NCBI GenBank assembly: GCA_013396655.1
Contig: WBMV01005969.1
Span: forward strand, 219,534 to 283,533
DNA length: 64,000 nt
Direction of reading: 5' to 3'
Source: Campylorhamphus procurvoides
Lineage: Eukaryota; Chordata; Aves; Passeriformes; Dendrocolaptidae
Below, one piece after another: positions 45,871 through 60,337 of this stretch. Both the position numbers and the translations under genes were made by a program. The first letter of the stretch is position 1. Every line of letters begins with the position of its first letter. The notes below the pieces were generated by a model. It was not told the DNA's origin. It was given only the letters and a program-made list of their open reading frames with translations, and made no database searches.

Positions 45871-48800
45871 TTTTATATGGAGCAGATGCACCTCTGATTT
45901 TTGCTTCTGTGCTACAGTCAGAGAACTTCTAATACCAGGACATACCAGCAGTATCTCTTCCTAAAAGCACTATGTCTTTCCTTGGTGATCTCCTTAAAAA
46001 AGCCCCCCTGATAAGGTTGCTAAAAGCTGAAACAACAGAGGTTGCTCAGGAGACACTGAATTGAATCCTGGGGGTATGGAAAGTGGCTCAAAATGGTGAC
46101 TGTGTCTTTCTGAAGAATGATGGGTGGTGCAGTTGGGGGTGACCTGATGCTGTACAAGCCATAGCAGCAAGAGCAGTTATGTGGTAATATTCTGTTGTCA
46201 TAGTTTCTAATAAAAAACTTTGTCCATCTTCTGGAAGAAAAATCCTTTTTATGCATTTACTGTAGTGTATTTCCACTGTGATGCTGCTAAAGGAAATAGT
46301 AACAAGCTGTAGAAGAGAGTTCAGAGAAACTTAGCTCAGATGCGTTTCTCCTCATTTGTATGTCTCAACCCATCAACACGTCAGAGGTATCAAAAAATTG
46401 CTCCCTTGCAATGAATTATCATTTGAGCTCAATCCCAGAAAAAGAAGAGGCAGAATAAGAGTTGCAACTCGTTTGCAGAAACACCATGCACCATTAAACA
46501 CTATGATGGCATTGGCTTAGGCTTTGGAAAAGGCATCTTAATATGAGCAATCCCAAAGTCTGCAGTGAATAAATTCATGAGTGGCATCTTTATTTAAGTC
46601 AAAGAGAGCTATGAGACTTTGTCCTGACAGTACTTGGCTTGGTGTTGAGATTTTCTCATCTCCATTTTAATTAGAGTCGAAAAGGCAAAGAATCCATATA
46701 AAAGCTGGCTTCATGGGTGTATTGCTGTGTGGAGAGAGTCCAATACTACTTAACTTTTCCTGTCTTCACTCACCAGTGCTGCACAAGACTTCCCATTGCT
46801 TCCTGATGTCCCCAAGCCCTGCTGCCCCCAGGCCATGGCCAGCCACCCCAGGAGCCATCCCAGTCCTCTTGGGTGGCACTGCCCCAGGCTTGGCTGCAAT
46901 TACAATCTGTACCTAGTCTGCTGGTGGGCGTTTGCTTTTCAAGGCAACAGCAAGCGGGCTTTTTTTCATACAAATTTACTGCAGAAAGAGGTCAATAAAT
47001 CTAAAAAGATTTCATATGTACAGCCTGTCAGGGGCAAATGAGTTCAGCAGACCCCTTAGCCTGCAGTAACAGATGCTTATCCATAAGAGAGCTAAAAGAA
47101 GCATTTAGACAAGGCTGTTAGATTTGCTTAACAGATTTGTTGTCATAGCTACACAGAAAAGCATCTTATTGTGGACTCTGTACTTTTGCTGGTGCAGTTT
47201 ATATTAGTATCCCAATGGAAATAAATTGTAATAGGAAAGAGACTTATTTTTGGCACTGTATTAATTTCTATGTTAGGCACTGGCATATCAAGAAAAAATG
47301 CATTAGACGTCCTGTGACACAGCTCTGGTGACAGTACTCCAAGGGGGGTCCTGGCCTTTAGACCTTGGGCTGTCACATGGGGAAATGCGCAGGAGGATTT
47401 ACACTGCTGACTATTAAGCATCAGGCATAGAAGCTCCAGGCTTTCTGTTGTGGGAAGTCTGTGTGCATTCATTGTGTGTGGGGCCTAGGGAGTCACCTGA
47501 TTCAAGCTGTGTGAGATCTCCTATACTGTGCACTGGCATGGCATCCGCTGCTTCAGATTGGTAAAGGGAGCAACAGCCTGGAATAAAACAGTGGGGGGTT
47601 TTGTTCCTTTGGGAAGGAAAGGGAAAGCAGGGCTCCAATCCATGCATATCACAGGCTTTTTATTCTGTGTAGATCCACTGGGGGGTTTGGAGATGTTTTA
47701 TCTATAGATCAAGAATGATACTTTGCAATTAAACACAAAGCTCTCCTTCCTTTGTTCCTTTACAAAATGAATAGGTCCCATTAAAAGAAAACCAAAAGTT
47801 TCTGCTTTGGGTTAGCCCAGAGCATGAGTTCTGCTGAGATTTATCCTAATCAGATTTCTATTAATGCAGTATTTGCAGTCAGAACTGGGAACTAGTGACT
47901 ATTCACTATTACATCTCCTAAACTGTGTGCTGGATCTCTGTTTATCAAAGTACATTTTCCAAACCGTATCCTTCAAACTGTCATATCAGAAGTTACCCTT
48001 ACGCCAGGAAAAGTTAAGTGTACACATTATGGTAACATGTGTTTAAATCCCAGATAAGTAAATATGTAGGCAGAAGCATCACCTTTGGTGATTCCCAGTG
48101 AAGATCCTATTTTACATATTAAAATCAAAGTTCTATTTCAAAGAATGCTGCTTTTTTCCTACCACAAATACTTGAAAAATCTTGAATGTTAGTGAGAAGA
48201 TAGAGTTAGCAAACTATTCTTTCTACATATAGTGTTTTTATACTGACCTTTTATTAACAAACTGAAAGATCTGAGAGAGCTGCTACATACTACAATCAAA
48301 CAGATGGTTTAGAGCCACATAAACTGTCACTGTATGGCAAACTATAACATCTTCTGATGGAAGTGTAGGTTTTAAGTCCTTGATTTTTGGTGCCAGGCAC
48401 TGCTGTCCATTCCACGTGCAAACTGAAATTCTTTGCTGGTGCCATGTGCTTTGCCTCTGCAGGAGTAAGCAGTTTATCTCCTGCAATCTCCTGTACCACA
48501 GAAATTAATTTGTATACTCTCTTTGTATCATAATAGTGTGTGTTATTGTTCCCCTTCTCAAGGGGTTCTAATATCACAGCAGCACTGGCTCCATAAAAAA
48601 CAGAAGCAGACTTTGTTTGAAAGCTATCTGAGCAAGTGGCCAGGAGTTAACAGCATGATCTCTAAGCACTGTGGGTTGAGTTAAATATGTGCCCTTTATG
48701 GGAAAATCAAGTAGGCTTGGTGTAGGTGTGAATAAAGTGGTTTGGATAAACAAGAGCTGATGGTCATCTTCTAGAAGAAAACATTTTAAATTTCTTTTTT

Positions 48801-51800
48801 TTTCTTTTACTTTCTTTTGTCTCTTTTAAAAATTGTTTAACCCTTTCTTTCTTTCATGTCCATGCTCTGTACCCATGGTATTTTACCTTGCTTGACAGTG
48901 TAAGAACTGTTCGTTTTGGTGCACACTAGGTAGTATGGCTAACGCTTGTCACCCCCTTTCTTGTTTGAGAGAAGAAATTATGTACTCTCAGTGCACTGTA
49001 TTGCTCTGAAAGTCTGTACATTAAAAAAAAATCTTAAGTGGCTGCTTATTTTTAAAATGGAGATAATGAGTTCTTCTGAGACAGAAAATTCAAATTGATA
49101 ACTGTATTTCATTTCAGAGGCTTAGATTGCCCTGTGAGTATCCCAGGCCAGGTCACAAAAGGTAAGACCTAAAGTGGTATTTTACAAGGGTGAGCTTGTT
49201 TACATGGGATGCCAGATTTTATTCTTTGAATGGTCTGAAACAGAATATGTGCATCTAAGAATTTAAAAATATTTCAGACCTCATTACCTGTTGTTGTTAA
49301 AAAAGGTGAGTGAACACTCACCTGTTTTCTTGCATATATGAAAGAACCCAAAAATGCTTCCTGGAGGCAATGCTGAGCTTCAGAGCACTGTGGTGCAAGC
49401 TGCTCAATTACCCAGCATGTCAGAAAGTTGGCAAGGAAACTCAGGCTTTTTACAGGTCTTTCGCTTGTGGTGGAGGGGTTGTAAGAGGTACCGTATGTCA
49501 CACATTGGGCAATTGTGGATGAAGAGGTTTTTGAAATTGAGGGTGCCATTCCCAAGAGGTCCTCGGGCACACTCTCCCCTCTCTGTTGGAACTAGACCAC
49601 TGTGCACTTGGGATCCGAAGAGCTGTGCAGGTGTCCGTGGAGCCTTGCTGCAGCCCTGTGGTTTGCACACTCAGATGGGGAAGAGGAGGCAGGGAGACTC
49701 TGGCTCTGCTCTGCTCTGCTCCCAGGCAAGCAGCAAGGCGGCCCCCTTCTCGCTTACTTTCTTTCTGTCCCCACATTTGGCACTCCTGGTTCCACAGGGG
49801 TCCTTCTTCCTCACAGAAAATTGGGGGATCCCAAACTTTTGTACCCTGGAATCTGATGATGGGAGACCTCTTTGGTGATGAAGAAAACATGATTTTGAGC
49901 TCTCTGAGGCTGGGGACTGTCCTGATACAGCCATCCCTGGTTAGGCGTTCTCACCACTTGCTGCTTCTTATTTCAAGGCTTTGATTGTTGTGGCTGCTAC
50001 ATAATGTTTTAAATGGTGCCTGCTTTGCTCTGTGAGCTCCCTCACTCAGAAGAGGGCTTGGGGGGATTGCTGGTAGCCAGTTCCTCTTGTGGGGTACCTG
50101 TCAAGTCACTCTCAAGTCACTGGAGTTTCACAGTAGTGGATTCAGAGGTCTAAATTCTACATAAGTTGCCCTTTGAGCACAAAAGTAATTTTTTTTTCAA
50201 AGCTGATTTAACAAATGTTAATATGCACATTTGCCAGAAGAATTTAGTCCAAAACAGCTCCATTCAGGTACCTATGATGAAGTGATGCTATACCCAGCAA
50301 TTTAGAGCCAAATAAAAACACCCAAGAATCCCTGCACTATTCATTTTGTGTTCATGCAGTGCCTTGAAATGAAAACAATGTAAGCTTAAAGTAACAGTGA
50401 CGATGATTTCTCTGCTTTCCACAGTGCTCTTTCAGAAGTCATTTATTTAAAACTACAGTGTGATCTAACTTGCCAGACCTTTCTCAGAGCTTAAATAGAA
50501 CTGCACTGATTATACATATTCATCTGTCTCAGCAAGAAAACCATCAATTATGCTGGTCTGACCTGACCCTTCCAGCAAAGGAAGAGATACATTTAAAATA
50601 TGTCACCCACCCACATAGAAAATATAATTTGGACTGTCTGGATGATGATTTCTGTGAGGGTCATTACACTGTACTTTCCTGGTTTCTGCTAATGTATTAT
50701 GCATTATTTTTTTTTTCATTTTTATGCCTCATTGGTAATTGTTGTTAGCTTAAACCTGTGAATCCCTGTCCAGACAACTCCCTCCCTCTGTCCTCCTCCT
50801 CACTATGGCTTTTGTTTGCTCATGTATCCACCCTCCTCTCGCCAAGGCAAACTTCTTTCCCTTTTCTAATTTAACTACTTCTGCTTAACATCGTCCATAC
50901 CCCAGCCAGATATCATCTATCCCTGGTACTGCCATTTCCCTGAGAAACTGAGGGCAAAGGCAAGTACCTGCAATTCAGCAGTGCCTGCAGGCTGTGCTAG
51001 CTTTGTGACATGAGATTTGTGGCCACATTTCTTTTTCCTTTTAAAGAAAATGTGCCATTTTCTAATTCCAACAAATGAATGGTTTGAAGGCATCAAAGTT
51101 ACTTTTTAAAGTGCAATACGTGGTTTCTCGGCTGGGATGCACTATAAAAAGAGTGCTCAGTAACCATGCTATTGTGCTGCCTTCAAACTAAGAATTAGTG
51201 TAGTGTGTCAGAATTCCCCTGAAGGTACATATTTGGTCTAAAAATGAAGAATTTGTGTTAAAGGCACTGCAAAAACTGCACATCACCCTGGGGATGGTGT
51301 CTGGAATTTCTGTAGCATGTTCAAACAAAACTTGATACCATTTTTTTTTTTTTGGTAGGAACTTAGAAGCAGAAATTTAGAGAAACTTTAGGATGTTTAC
51401 TCTCTGCTTGTTAAAGCTACAGATATCCTTTTTCTACAAAAGTGAGTTATATGTCTAGGTCAAAACCAAAACTCATCATCAACTTAAGCATGCTAGTAAA
51501 TTTATACAACAGCTCATAGAAAACCTTTAGCAATTCAGTATCTCCTGCAGTCTGTATGACTATTGATGCTTCATGCCAAAGCCATGAACTGGTTGGATAA
51601 GGATTCAGAAAACATATGTAATTAAAAAATAAATCTCTGGAACTACTGGTTTCAAGTAAGGCATTTATACCTAGTATTGAAAACTTGATCGTATTAGCAT
51701 CTTTCACAAAATGTCTTCAGCAAACCAGGAAGCATGGGAATGCTGTAGAAAGTATTTTGAAATGCTAAGATGAAATCTGCTTCTGTGGTGGAAACCACTA

Positions 51801-53010
51801 AAACAAATTTAAGAAAGCAGTTTCAATTTTGCATTACAGATCTATTAAAAATTATAGTCTCGTTCTCCTTGCACTGGTTAACATTTTCCCTTATATATTT
51901 TGTACTTTTCAAAAAATATTATTTCTTCCTGACTAACTGCATTATTCCTACTTTGGAACATTTCTTTCCAACCCTCTCAGATAAATATTTTTTTGATACT
52001 TTCAGTTTAGAAAAAACTAACCCATGTTACAAGGAGGGTTGCTACAAAAGGCAAATCAGAACACAACCCCAACCCATCTTATGCCCCTCCATTATCTTCT
52101 AGTGCTGCCTTGCTGGGACCTCCAAATCCTTTGCCTCCTTGCAGGGAAGACTGGGATGCCCAACCCCACATCCCAGAACGTTGTGCATGGGCACACAGCT
52201 ACCTACCCTGCAGGCAGTGCTCAGGCTCCTATCTTCCTTAGGCATAGGGTATGGAGATGCAGCCACCTGGATGCTGAGTGGGTAAGCATAACCTGTTGTG
52301 GTAGCCAGGTGTAAAAGGCATGCATGGGTCTCTTACTGGAGGTTGCACTCTTGTCCTGAGTGTCTGAGCCTTGAGGGGCTCCTAAGGCCACTCACTAGAT
52401 CTGTGCTTTCTCATACTCCTTAAAGAGATTATCAAAGGCTAGTCTTTAGTCTAGTCTAATCTTAGGGCAGAGTCTACCAATACTTCTGCAGATAAGCTGG
52501 ATGCTTTTTTGCTGTTGTTTCTAGAAAGATTTTTGAATTTAGAAGTCTGTCCTGTCTCCTGCTGCTGCACCAGAGCTGAGTCCTGCTTCTCAAGGTCTCA
52601 TGGTGAAAAGCTGCAGGGAGGATGGAGCCTTACATTTTACTCCTGCAGCAGGCAGACCTCCCCAGCTGCTTTGGCTTCACTACAAGCTGTTTCAGTTGTG
52701 TCCCTCCCACCTGGTGCTGGTCCACAGCTCACCTGCAACCCAACAGGCACATTCTAGCTGAGGTCTCTCACCAGGTGTGGCTGTTCTGGGGAGCCATTTG
52801 GAAACTGTGGACCTATGTGTACTGTTTCCATTTTTCACTGTCTGAAGAAGACAGCTCAGGACTCCATGCTGCTCTTGAGATGAACTATGGATTTGCATGA
52901 GTGCCAGCATTATAAATGAGGCTATTATGGGTAGTGCAGGTTTTACAAAGACATGCTGTTGGTGGAGATGCTGGTGAGAGACACGACATAGTGTGGGCCA
53001 AGCTGTGCAG

Positions 53011-53044
53011 CCTTATGGCATGTGTAGCCTTATGGCATGTGTGT
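53011..53044 (+). repeat. 17 bp tandem duplication
   Basis: The unit CCTTATGGCATGTGTAG is followed directly by a second copy that differs only at its last two bases. Confidence 0.85.
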
Positions 53045-54609
53045 TGGCAGGCCTTGGCAACTGGCAGGAGTGGTGTCTCTAACATATGGGTCATGCAGAC
53101 AACATGATGGATTGCTATGCTTCCAGGATCACATCTATCAGTATCTGAGTACCCTGGTGGGGAAATGAAGAGCTAGAAAAGACAATGGCAAAGAAAGTGG
53201 CCTCCAGAGCCCAGTCCTGAATATGGTGACAGTGTGGTTGCAGCCAGAATTTGAGGAGAAATGTGTCTCAGGACCAGCCTGACACAGATTTATTAATTTT
53301 GCGGATTAGAATCTTCCAAAACCTTCTGGGTTTGCATAGAGAAGAATCCCAGGTTTCTTTTTCTGAGAACTCAAGATCAAAAATGAAAACCACATGGACT
53401 GGGAGCAGAAACTTGTAATTCATGGTCTTTTGTTTTTAAAACAAACTAAGCCTGCAGACCTCAGTATTGTATAATCCACTTCCAAGCTCAGGAATTTTGT
53501 TTTGAACTTTGGCTTCAGAACATTTAGAACTATGAGCTTACTTCAAATCTAGTCATTGCTTAACCTGTGTATTTCTTTCTACACACAGATTTCAATGAGA
53601 ATAGAAGACGTAGACCATGGAAGACTGAGACTTTACATCCCAAATTATCACATACTTTGAGATGCAGTTTCATGGAAAGGCTCTTCCCAAAGCAGCGTGA
53701 AAGAAGATTTGTCTGACTTACGTGATCCCAACATTTGACCTTGTAACTTTTGTACCAAGTTGTTCCATTGGAACTACTCTAAACTTCTCTAATCTCTTGC
53801 CTCCCTCATCTGGACACTCCTCCCCTTCCATGTAGCCTTATTTCTAAACAGCCTCTCTTTTCCTATCTCCATGTCCAAAAACTTCTTCAACCAAGCTCAG
53901 GAGAACAAAATTCTCAAGCGCTGCAGAAGCATTGCAAGAGAGGCACAAAAGATGGGTTCCCACCAAGGTGAGCAGGAAGGACTCCCACCATCCTCAGCTG
54001 GCTGGCAGCTGTGAAAATAGTCGCTGTAGTCATGAAGCCATTACCATGCTGTAACTCTGACTCACTGAAGTTGACCTGGGCCAGGATACACAGCACTGCT
54101 GCCAGCTTTCCTCTATGTCTCACCCTTTTTCTATGGACTGAAGGGTGAACGATGTATTTGGGGGAAATAAAAAAGAATGGAGCCTTCTGAATCCCTCAAG
54201 CAACCTGGCAGGGAGATTGAGAGGCACAGAGGTGGCCGTGTCCAAACTTCCCGGTAAACAAGTGATTTTTGAGAGGTAAAAATTTCCACAGTTTTATGTA
54301 CAAGCCTGGAGGTGCTGGAAATCCCTATCACATCCTGGTGGGGACATTAAAGGACTGCATGAAGCTACACAAGAACGTTCAGAATTTTCCCCAAATTTTT
54401 GGAGCATGTATAACTGTCACTTGGCAATTATGTGCTTTTTTTTTCATACGAAACAAGCTGCCATCTGAAAGACTGTTGGCTGTTATGTTACATGTGTTAC
54501 ATTTACAAAGCTATTTTTTAAGGTGACAGGCTGAAAAACAGTTTACAAATGCAAGTTCGTCTTGAAAGTATTTTTTATATCTGTATCTATGGGATGTCCT
54601 GTAGAATGA

Positions 54610-54653
54610 GACACATTAAGGATAACTGACACAGATTGTGTTCTTAATGTGTC
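54610..54653. repeat. Nested hairpin
   Basis: Outer arms GACACATTAAG (54610-54620) and CTTAATGTGTC (54643-54653) are perfect reverse complements. Inside them ACACA (54629-54633) and TGTGT (54637-54641) form a second stem with a 3 nt loop. Beyond the outer arms AATGA and TCATT extend the match with a 2 nt bulge. It is not recognised as a known transposon end or RNA. Confidence 0.85.
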
Positions 54654-56804
54654 ATTGACCTTTTAATGCGCTCTGAAGTTCTGGAGATAAAGCAAAGGTG
54701 GGATGAACTGAATGGGTGCTAGAAAGTCAGTTCAGCCATGACAGTAATACTTGTCAGGCTAAGAACTGCTTATACCTAGATGATTTGAATGAACCAAAGA
54801 TGGTTATAAATATTCTTCTGAACACAAGTGTGTTTCCAGTCTGGGATATGAGCTATAAATTTGGGTGTTCCGCTTCTAAAGGGAAAGAAGAAGCTGCAGA
54901 TGATGTTATTTTTTTTAAATTAAAATGCATTTTCATGAGAAATATTGATGCTTCCAAGCCATTGGGAAATTTTCTTTCTGATCAACATTTTCTGTGTTTT
55001 TTTTCCAGACCTCAGGCACTGAAAAATGAACCTGAAGAGGAAAGGCAGCCCAAGGCAACCCAGCCACATCCTGCTGCAGAGGAGAGCTGAAAAAATGGCT
55101 AGAGAGGTGAGGATGAGCTGGCTGCAGAAAGAGGGAAGGGAGTCTGCTTTCTGCTGGCAGGGCACTGGCAGAGGATGTGGGAGCAGCCCTGAGACACCAC
55201 TAAATGTACAGCTGCCCCAGGAGAGAGTTTGGTGCAAAATGTTTGCCGAGCCCAGAGCAAACACTTGGGTAGCTAGCCCATGAGTGCCACGCTGTCAGGA
55301 CCACCCAATTCTGTTACCTCCCAGTGTTTGCGAGGGGCAGCTACACCCATGCAATCTGCAATCTCAGCTGGCTGGTACAGCTACCCCAGAGATGCCTTTG
55401 GAGCCTACATCATTTCAGTAGGTCGTACACGCTGCTGTGGGGCCGCTGGAAGTGAAAGCTTATCAGTTACACATGCTCCTGGCTTATCTGCAACAAGTCC
55501 CTTCACATCCCACTTTTTGCATCATCCTCCTTCCCGCAAGGCATTACCAGGAGTCAGTACAAGGCTGTCTTGCTGCCTTCCATCACACTCACAGAGGTGC
55601 CTGCATCCCCTTCGGGTTGGGGGCTTAAAGAGTTCACAGCGACGCAGGCTGCTGCAAGACAGACAGTCAGAGTTTAATTTACTAATAGAGATACAATCTA
55701 AACAGCTACGGATTTTCTGGGCATTTCTGCACCTCTCTGAGCCTCTTGTGTAACAGCGGGAAGCTGTGCTGCCTGCGCAGCATTCGCTCAGGTTTTCCAA
55801 GTGGGAAATGTGCAGCAAATAAAGGAACTGGGATGCAAAAGAGTGGCAGCTGCTCTAGGACTGTTATAGAGCCTCTTTTACAGGCGAATGAACCGTCAAT
55901 TTGTACTAAGACATTGTTTTCTAAACACACCGTAAAAACTGTTATCTTGCCTGGCTGGTCATTAGAAGAGAGATAATTATAGTCTCCGTGCGACAGCCGG
56001 GCCCAGAACAGGGGCTGCATTGTCCCAGGTCCCAGCTGAGCTCCAGCACAGGCTCCCCAGGCGGCGCTGGGACAAGAGGGCTCCTTGTGCCCCGGCAAGT
56101 TCAAAAGACAAATTGAAGTGCTCTAAGTAGGTGTTAAGCACCTATTTCTCTCTGCGACTCTGGACTTAAAAACTACTCCACAGGAGAAAGGTGCAGAGGG
56201 CAACGCTGTGGCTGCTGTAGCTGCATCCTCACTGGCTTTGTGTGGAATACACACTAGGACTATTTTTTTTTTCCAGAAAAAAAAAAAGCCCTAAAGCTTC
56301 AGTTTTGCGTTTATTTTTATTTTGCTCTGTATTTCTGTTTTCCAACACAGATCAGAGTGCCCTGTATGGTGACAGGCTTTCAGAAGGAAGGGCATATTAC
56401 ATGTTCAGTGTCCACTTCCTGAGCCCTGAACAGGAGATCTAAACCTTAGTTTACACTGCAGCATGCCCGAGAAGTCTTGGTGTGCCCAAAGCTTCAGGGG
56501 GCCACATCATCCCCCAGGACTGTCAGGAAATCCCAGACTGTTTCTTTTCACCACCCATCCAGAAAAGGCACTGACACCCCACTCAGCTGCAATGGGCCAA
56601 CACACAGCTCATTGCTGTGGCACCTGCCCTTGCCAGTTCCCCTGTACGGGGAGTTCATGTCTGTAAGTGCCACAGCATTTTTTTTCAGGAATACAATCAT
56701 AGCTGCAGACGGTAAACTGAGCTATCACTTTTTCTTGCTCGTTTCATTCAGATGCTTTAAATGACTTACCTATCATAATGTCTGAAAGATTACTAGGTTT
56801 TGAT

Positions 56805-57028
56805 TAGCTATTAAGAAGAAATTCTTCACAGTGAGGGTGGTGAGGCACTGGAGAAGGTTGCCCAGAGAAGCTGTAGATGCCACATCCCTGAAGGTGTTCA
56901 AGGCCACTTTGGATGGGGCTTTGAGCAACCTGGTCTAGAGGAAGTTGTCCTTGCTTGTGGCAGATGGGTTGGAGCTGGATGGACTTTGAGGTTCCTTCCA
57001 ACCCAAACCGTTCTATGATTCTGTGATT
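56805..57028 (+). mobile_element. CR1 LINE 3' end, 5'-truncated
   Basis: About 224 bp. Characteristic phrases include AAATTCTTCACAGTGAGGGT, GGTTGCCCAGAGAAGCTGT, GATGGGGCTTTGAGCAACCT and CCTTCCAACCCAAACC. It ends TTCTATGATTCTGTGATT, the CR1 octamer tail. It is the least diverged CR1 copy in the window and is non-coding. Confidence 0.95.
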
Positions 57029-59341
57029 TAGGAGACTTTTGGTAAAGCATGAAACTTGAACATGCATGTTTGGAGTCTTAGGTTAACATGTGAAGCTACT
57101 GGACAGTATTTTCTGTCTAGAGCTTTATTTGTGGTTCAGAGATGAAAAGGGAGAAGTTCAAATTCTTCAGGCAGACCAGATGCAGTCAAGTTTTTGCTGC
57201 CATTGTTACATAAACTTCAGGTCTATTTTTAGTTATGTTTTCTAAAAAGCAATGGCCAGAACTAATAAATAATTCTGGTGTTCCACATGAAGTAATTAGC
57301 CTGTTTTCCCTGCTTCTGTGTTCATACTGTCACTCAGGCAGTTCCCTTTTAGAAAAACTCCAATTAATTTCAAGAAAAAAGAGTGTTAAATTTAATTTCC
57401 TTCAACTTCTGTGAAAATAAGTAGCTGGGTGAAGGAGAAACACCTTGTTAATGTCTCCTCTAAAGGCATTGAAGAAATCTCATTCTTATTAGACATGAAA
57501 GTTCACACAGAGTATCTTTCATGCATTCCAATTGTGAGGAAACCTGGTGTAGCTAGTAAAACTACTTGTTTCAACCAGCCAGTGGTAAGTAATATATAAT
57601 AATACCAGTAGGAAAAGAAGGGTCTTATATAAAGTAAAGGTAAGAACAAGTTAAGAGTAAATGAAGAACGCAACATTATTGCCACAAGTGGAGACACAAA
57701 GCAATATTCCGTTATATTGGCAGGACAATCAAGGCTTCTTTTTTAAAATATATTTTTATGCCTTGAATAGCTGAAAGACGGCAAGACTTTTCTGTCATCC
57801 CAGTGAGAACAACTCCAGAAACTTAAAGGATTAGGTAAAGCATGCAAGCAAAATAAGTCTGTTTAAAATAAGATACTAATTTAATACTTGAAAATTAATG
57901 TGTGTGTAATGCAATTATTTTTGCTTGAGCTCTCTTTGCATCTCTGAAAGAGATCAGTCTTACAGCCCTGACTCTCATTCAACTGATGAACTGAATAAAG
58001 TCCAAAGAACATGACACTACAGATACAGAGTATCATATATTTTCTTGGAGTGTAGTCAAATGCAAGAGGTTTTTAACTTTAGGATGTATAGTAAAATACA
58101 AGCTATAAACATATATGACTTGATGGATAATCTCAGTAAAATATACTTTAAAAGCCATCCAAACCACTTTTTCTCTGGGTGTGCTTTCTCATTATTGTGT
58201 TTTGTTTAAATTTTGGAGAGGTTAGGGAAAAAGGAGAGTGCTCCAAGGAGGACCTGCCTCTATAATCTGCAATTCTACTTTTTGCCCTGAATGTGGTGTA
58301 CTTCCCATAAACTCTAAGAACAAAATATTAACTGGAGTTGAAAGTTTGCTTGGGGCACTTGGTTCATGTTTGTACTAGTCTGAGAGAAATCACATTTTGA
58401 AGAGACTTATCAAGACACTAATCTCTCCACAGAGAGCTGAACGGCTGTGGCAGGCTTGACAATGCTATTCATTTTTGGAGCCTCACCAGCAAAACAAGCA
58501 CTCAGCACAAAAGGATGTATATTGTCTAGGTTACTGTACTGTTCATACATCTGTATCAATCCATCTAGCAAGGGAGTTCACACCACAGAAATACACATCA
58601 CTGGAATAATACCATTTTCCGTCCTTTACCTTGGAGATTAGTGTTCCTCAGCATCAGTTGGTGTTAATTAACGATACAACACACACTTTCTTATTTATCA
58701 AAGAGACAAAGAAAAAGTCTTGAAAGCAAAACCATTTCAAACTTAGGAACAAGTTGCATTGCCTATCACACTATTTGAACAGAAGGCATATAAAAGTCTA
58801 TTGGTGTGTGGCTTATATACACCATTCCTTCCCACATAGTTAAGCCCTTGCTGTTCAGGCAGTGAGTACATGTGTCCACAGCAACAGTAGGGGCTTAATG
58901 CTTTTATAAATACTTTATGAAGTATATATAATGTAAAGTACAGTTTCATTTGTGTCTTCATCTTCTTAGGTCTTTGATCCTAAGCACACAGCTGGAATGT
59001 TAAATAAAGCATTATGTCCCTACAGTTTCTCAGCAGTGAAAATATTTAACTATTATCAACAGGCAAAATACCCCCACTTCCCCCTCTCCCCCCTAAATAA
59101 ATATAGCAGAGAAATTACATCAGAATTACCTTGCTTGAGGTGTGCAACTTTTTATTCCTTTTCTCCACACAGTATGAAAGTGCTATTTTTTCCAAGCTTT
59201 TCTGTACCCCAAACTCCAGCCAACATTATTCTACAGAAGGAGAGGCAGGCAGCAGAGGGAGGCCTGGACACCTTTTTTTCTTTCAGAGAGGAGCTAATCA
59301 AACATTCCCATCAAGCTCCAAGCTCTGTGAAAGGCACATTG

Positions 59342-59420
59342 CTTTCTCTCTCTCTTCCCCTCCCTCTCTCTGCTCCTCTCTCCCTGTCTCTCCCTCCCTC
59401 TGTCTTTCCCTCTGCCTCCC
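59342..59420 (+). repeat. Polypyrimidine (CT-rich) tract
   Basis: About 80 bases that are almost entirely C or T, with CTCT and CCCT units and only three purines, followed by GCACACACAG. On the VIT strand it is a GA-rich purine tract. It may be simple sequence or a GAGA-type promoter or enhancer element. Confidence 0.85.
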
Positions 59421-60337
59421 GCACACACAGAAGTACAGAGCTCCTTACACTGATTTAGCAGCCGAATTAGGCGGTCCTATTTTAAATGTATGCTCCCTCC
59501 CACATATTTTTAGTAGGGATTTCTATGCTCCTTTTGCACTAGCCTGTCAGATTTGTCAAGTTTTTCTCTTTTGGGAACTGAGGCTTTACTCAACTGATGT
59601 TTTGGCTGATTTTTTTTGTCTTCCAATTCAGTTCAGCATTGTAGTGAAAGGACTAGAACCAGTAGGTGAGAGTAAAGCACACAGCTCTAAAGCTTATAAC
59701 TACCAGATTATTTAGGTGCAGATCAGATTTAAGGGGGAAAAATATCTTTTGAAGAGAGCAGACTGTGATGCTTTTACTTATGTGAATAGCATTGTACAGT
59801 TTTCCTGAAGTCAGAGGATTAGTGACAGCACAAGTCTGTGAGTCTGGGCACAGAGAAGTAGAAGTATGGCATGAGGGTTCCTTCTGATGAAACTGGATGT
59901 GAAAATTTAGTAAAATGCTCTCAAAGGCTGCTAAACTGGCATCCATTAAGTGTGACCTGGCCAAATGAGATATACAAAATTACTAATTTCTTTAAGTAGC
60001 TGTACACAGATCTCCTAAAATTATTGGGCAACTTTAAGAAGAAAAATTTGTTGAGAGAATCAAGACCACAGCATTTACAAGATTATCACAGAAGGTTCTG
60101 CTATCATATTCCAGGATGCTGGAATGCAAACTATAATTTGCAATTCCATCTAGGTATTCAGAAGTGCATAGATAACATACATGAGAGAACATACACTTTT
60201 ATCTAAGATCATTATTGGTGACAAACAAAATCTAGTATAAATATAGGAGGTGGAGTTAAAAATACACATTAGAAAGACGTGTAGTTCCTAATCTAATAAT
60301 CCCCTAAATGTGTTTAGTTTAAGGAAAAGTGATTACT

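Noticed and set aside
49354..49984. Overlapping open frames up to 174 codons on both strands in a G+C-richer patch
   Set aside because: No start context, domain, splice logic or homology was recognised. Open frames on both strands reflect composition.
54716..55090. 124-codon plus-strand open frame followed by basic sequence
   Set aside because: There is a pyrimidine run before CAG near 55007 that looks like an acceptor, but no conserved domain and no partner exon were found.
55706..56104. 132-codon minus-strand open frame starting in a G+C-rich patch
   Set aside because: No signal or domain was recognised, and it does not fit VIT reading frames. Kept only as a possible promoter neighbourhood.
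59131..59715. 194-codon plus-strand open frame
   Set aside because: It crosses the polypyrimidine tract, which encodes Ser/Leu/Pro filler and has no stop codons by composition. No protein family was recognised.
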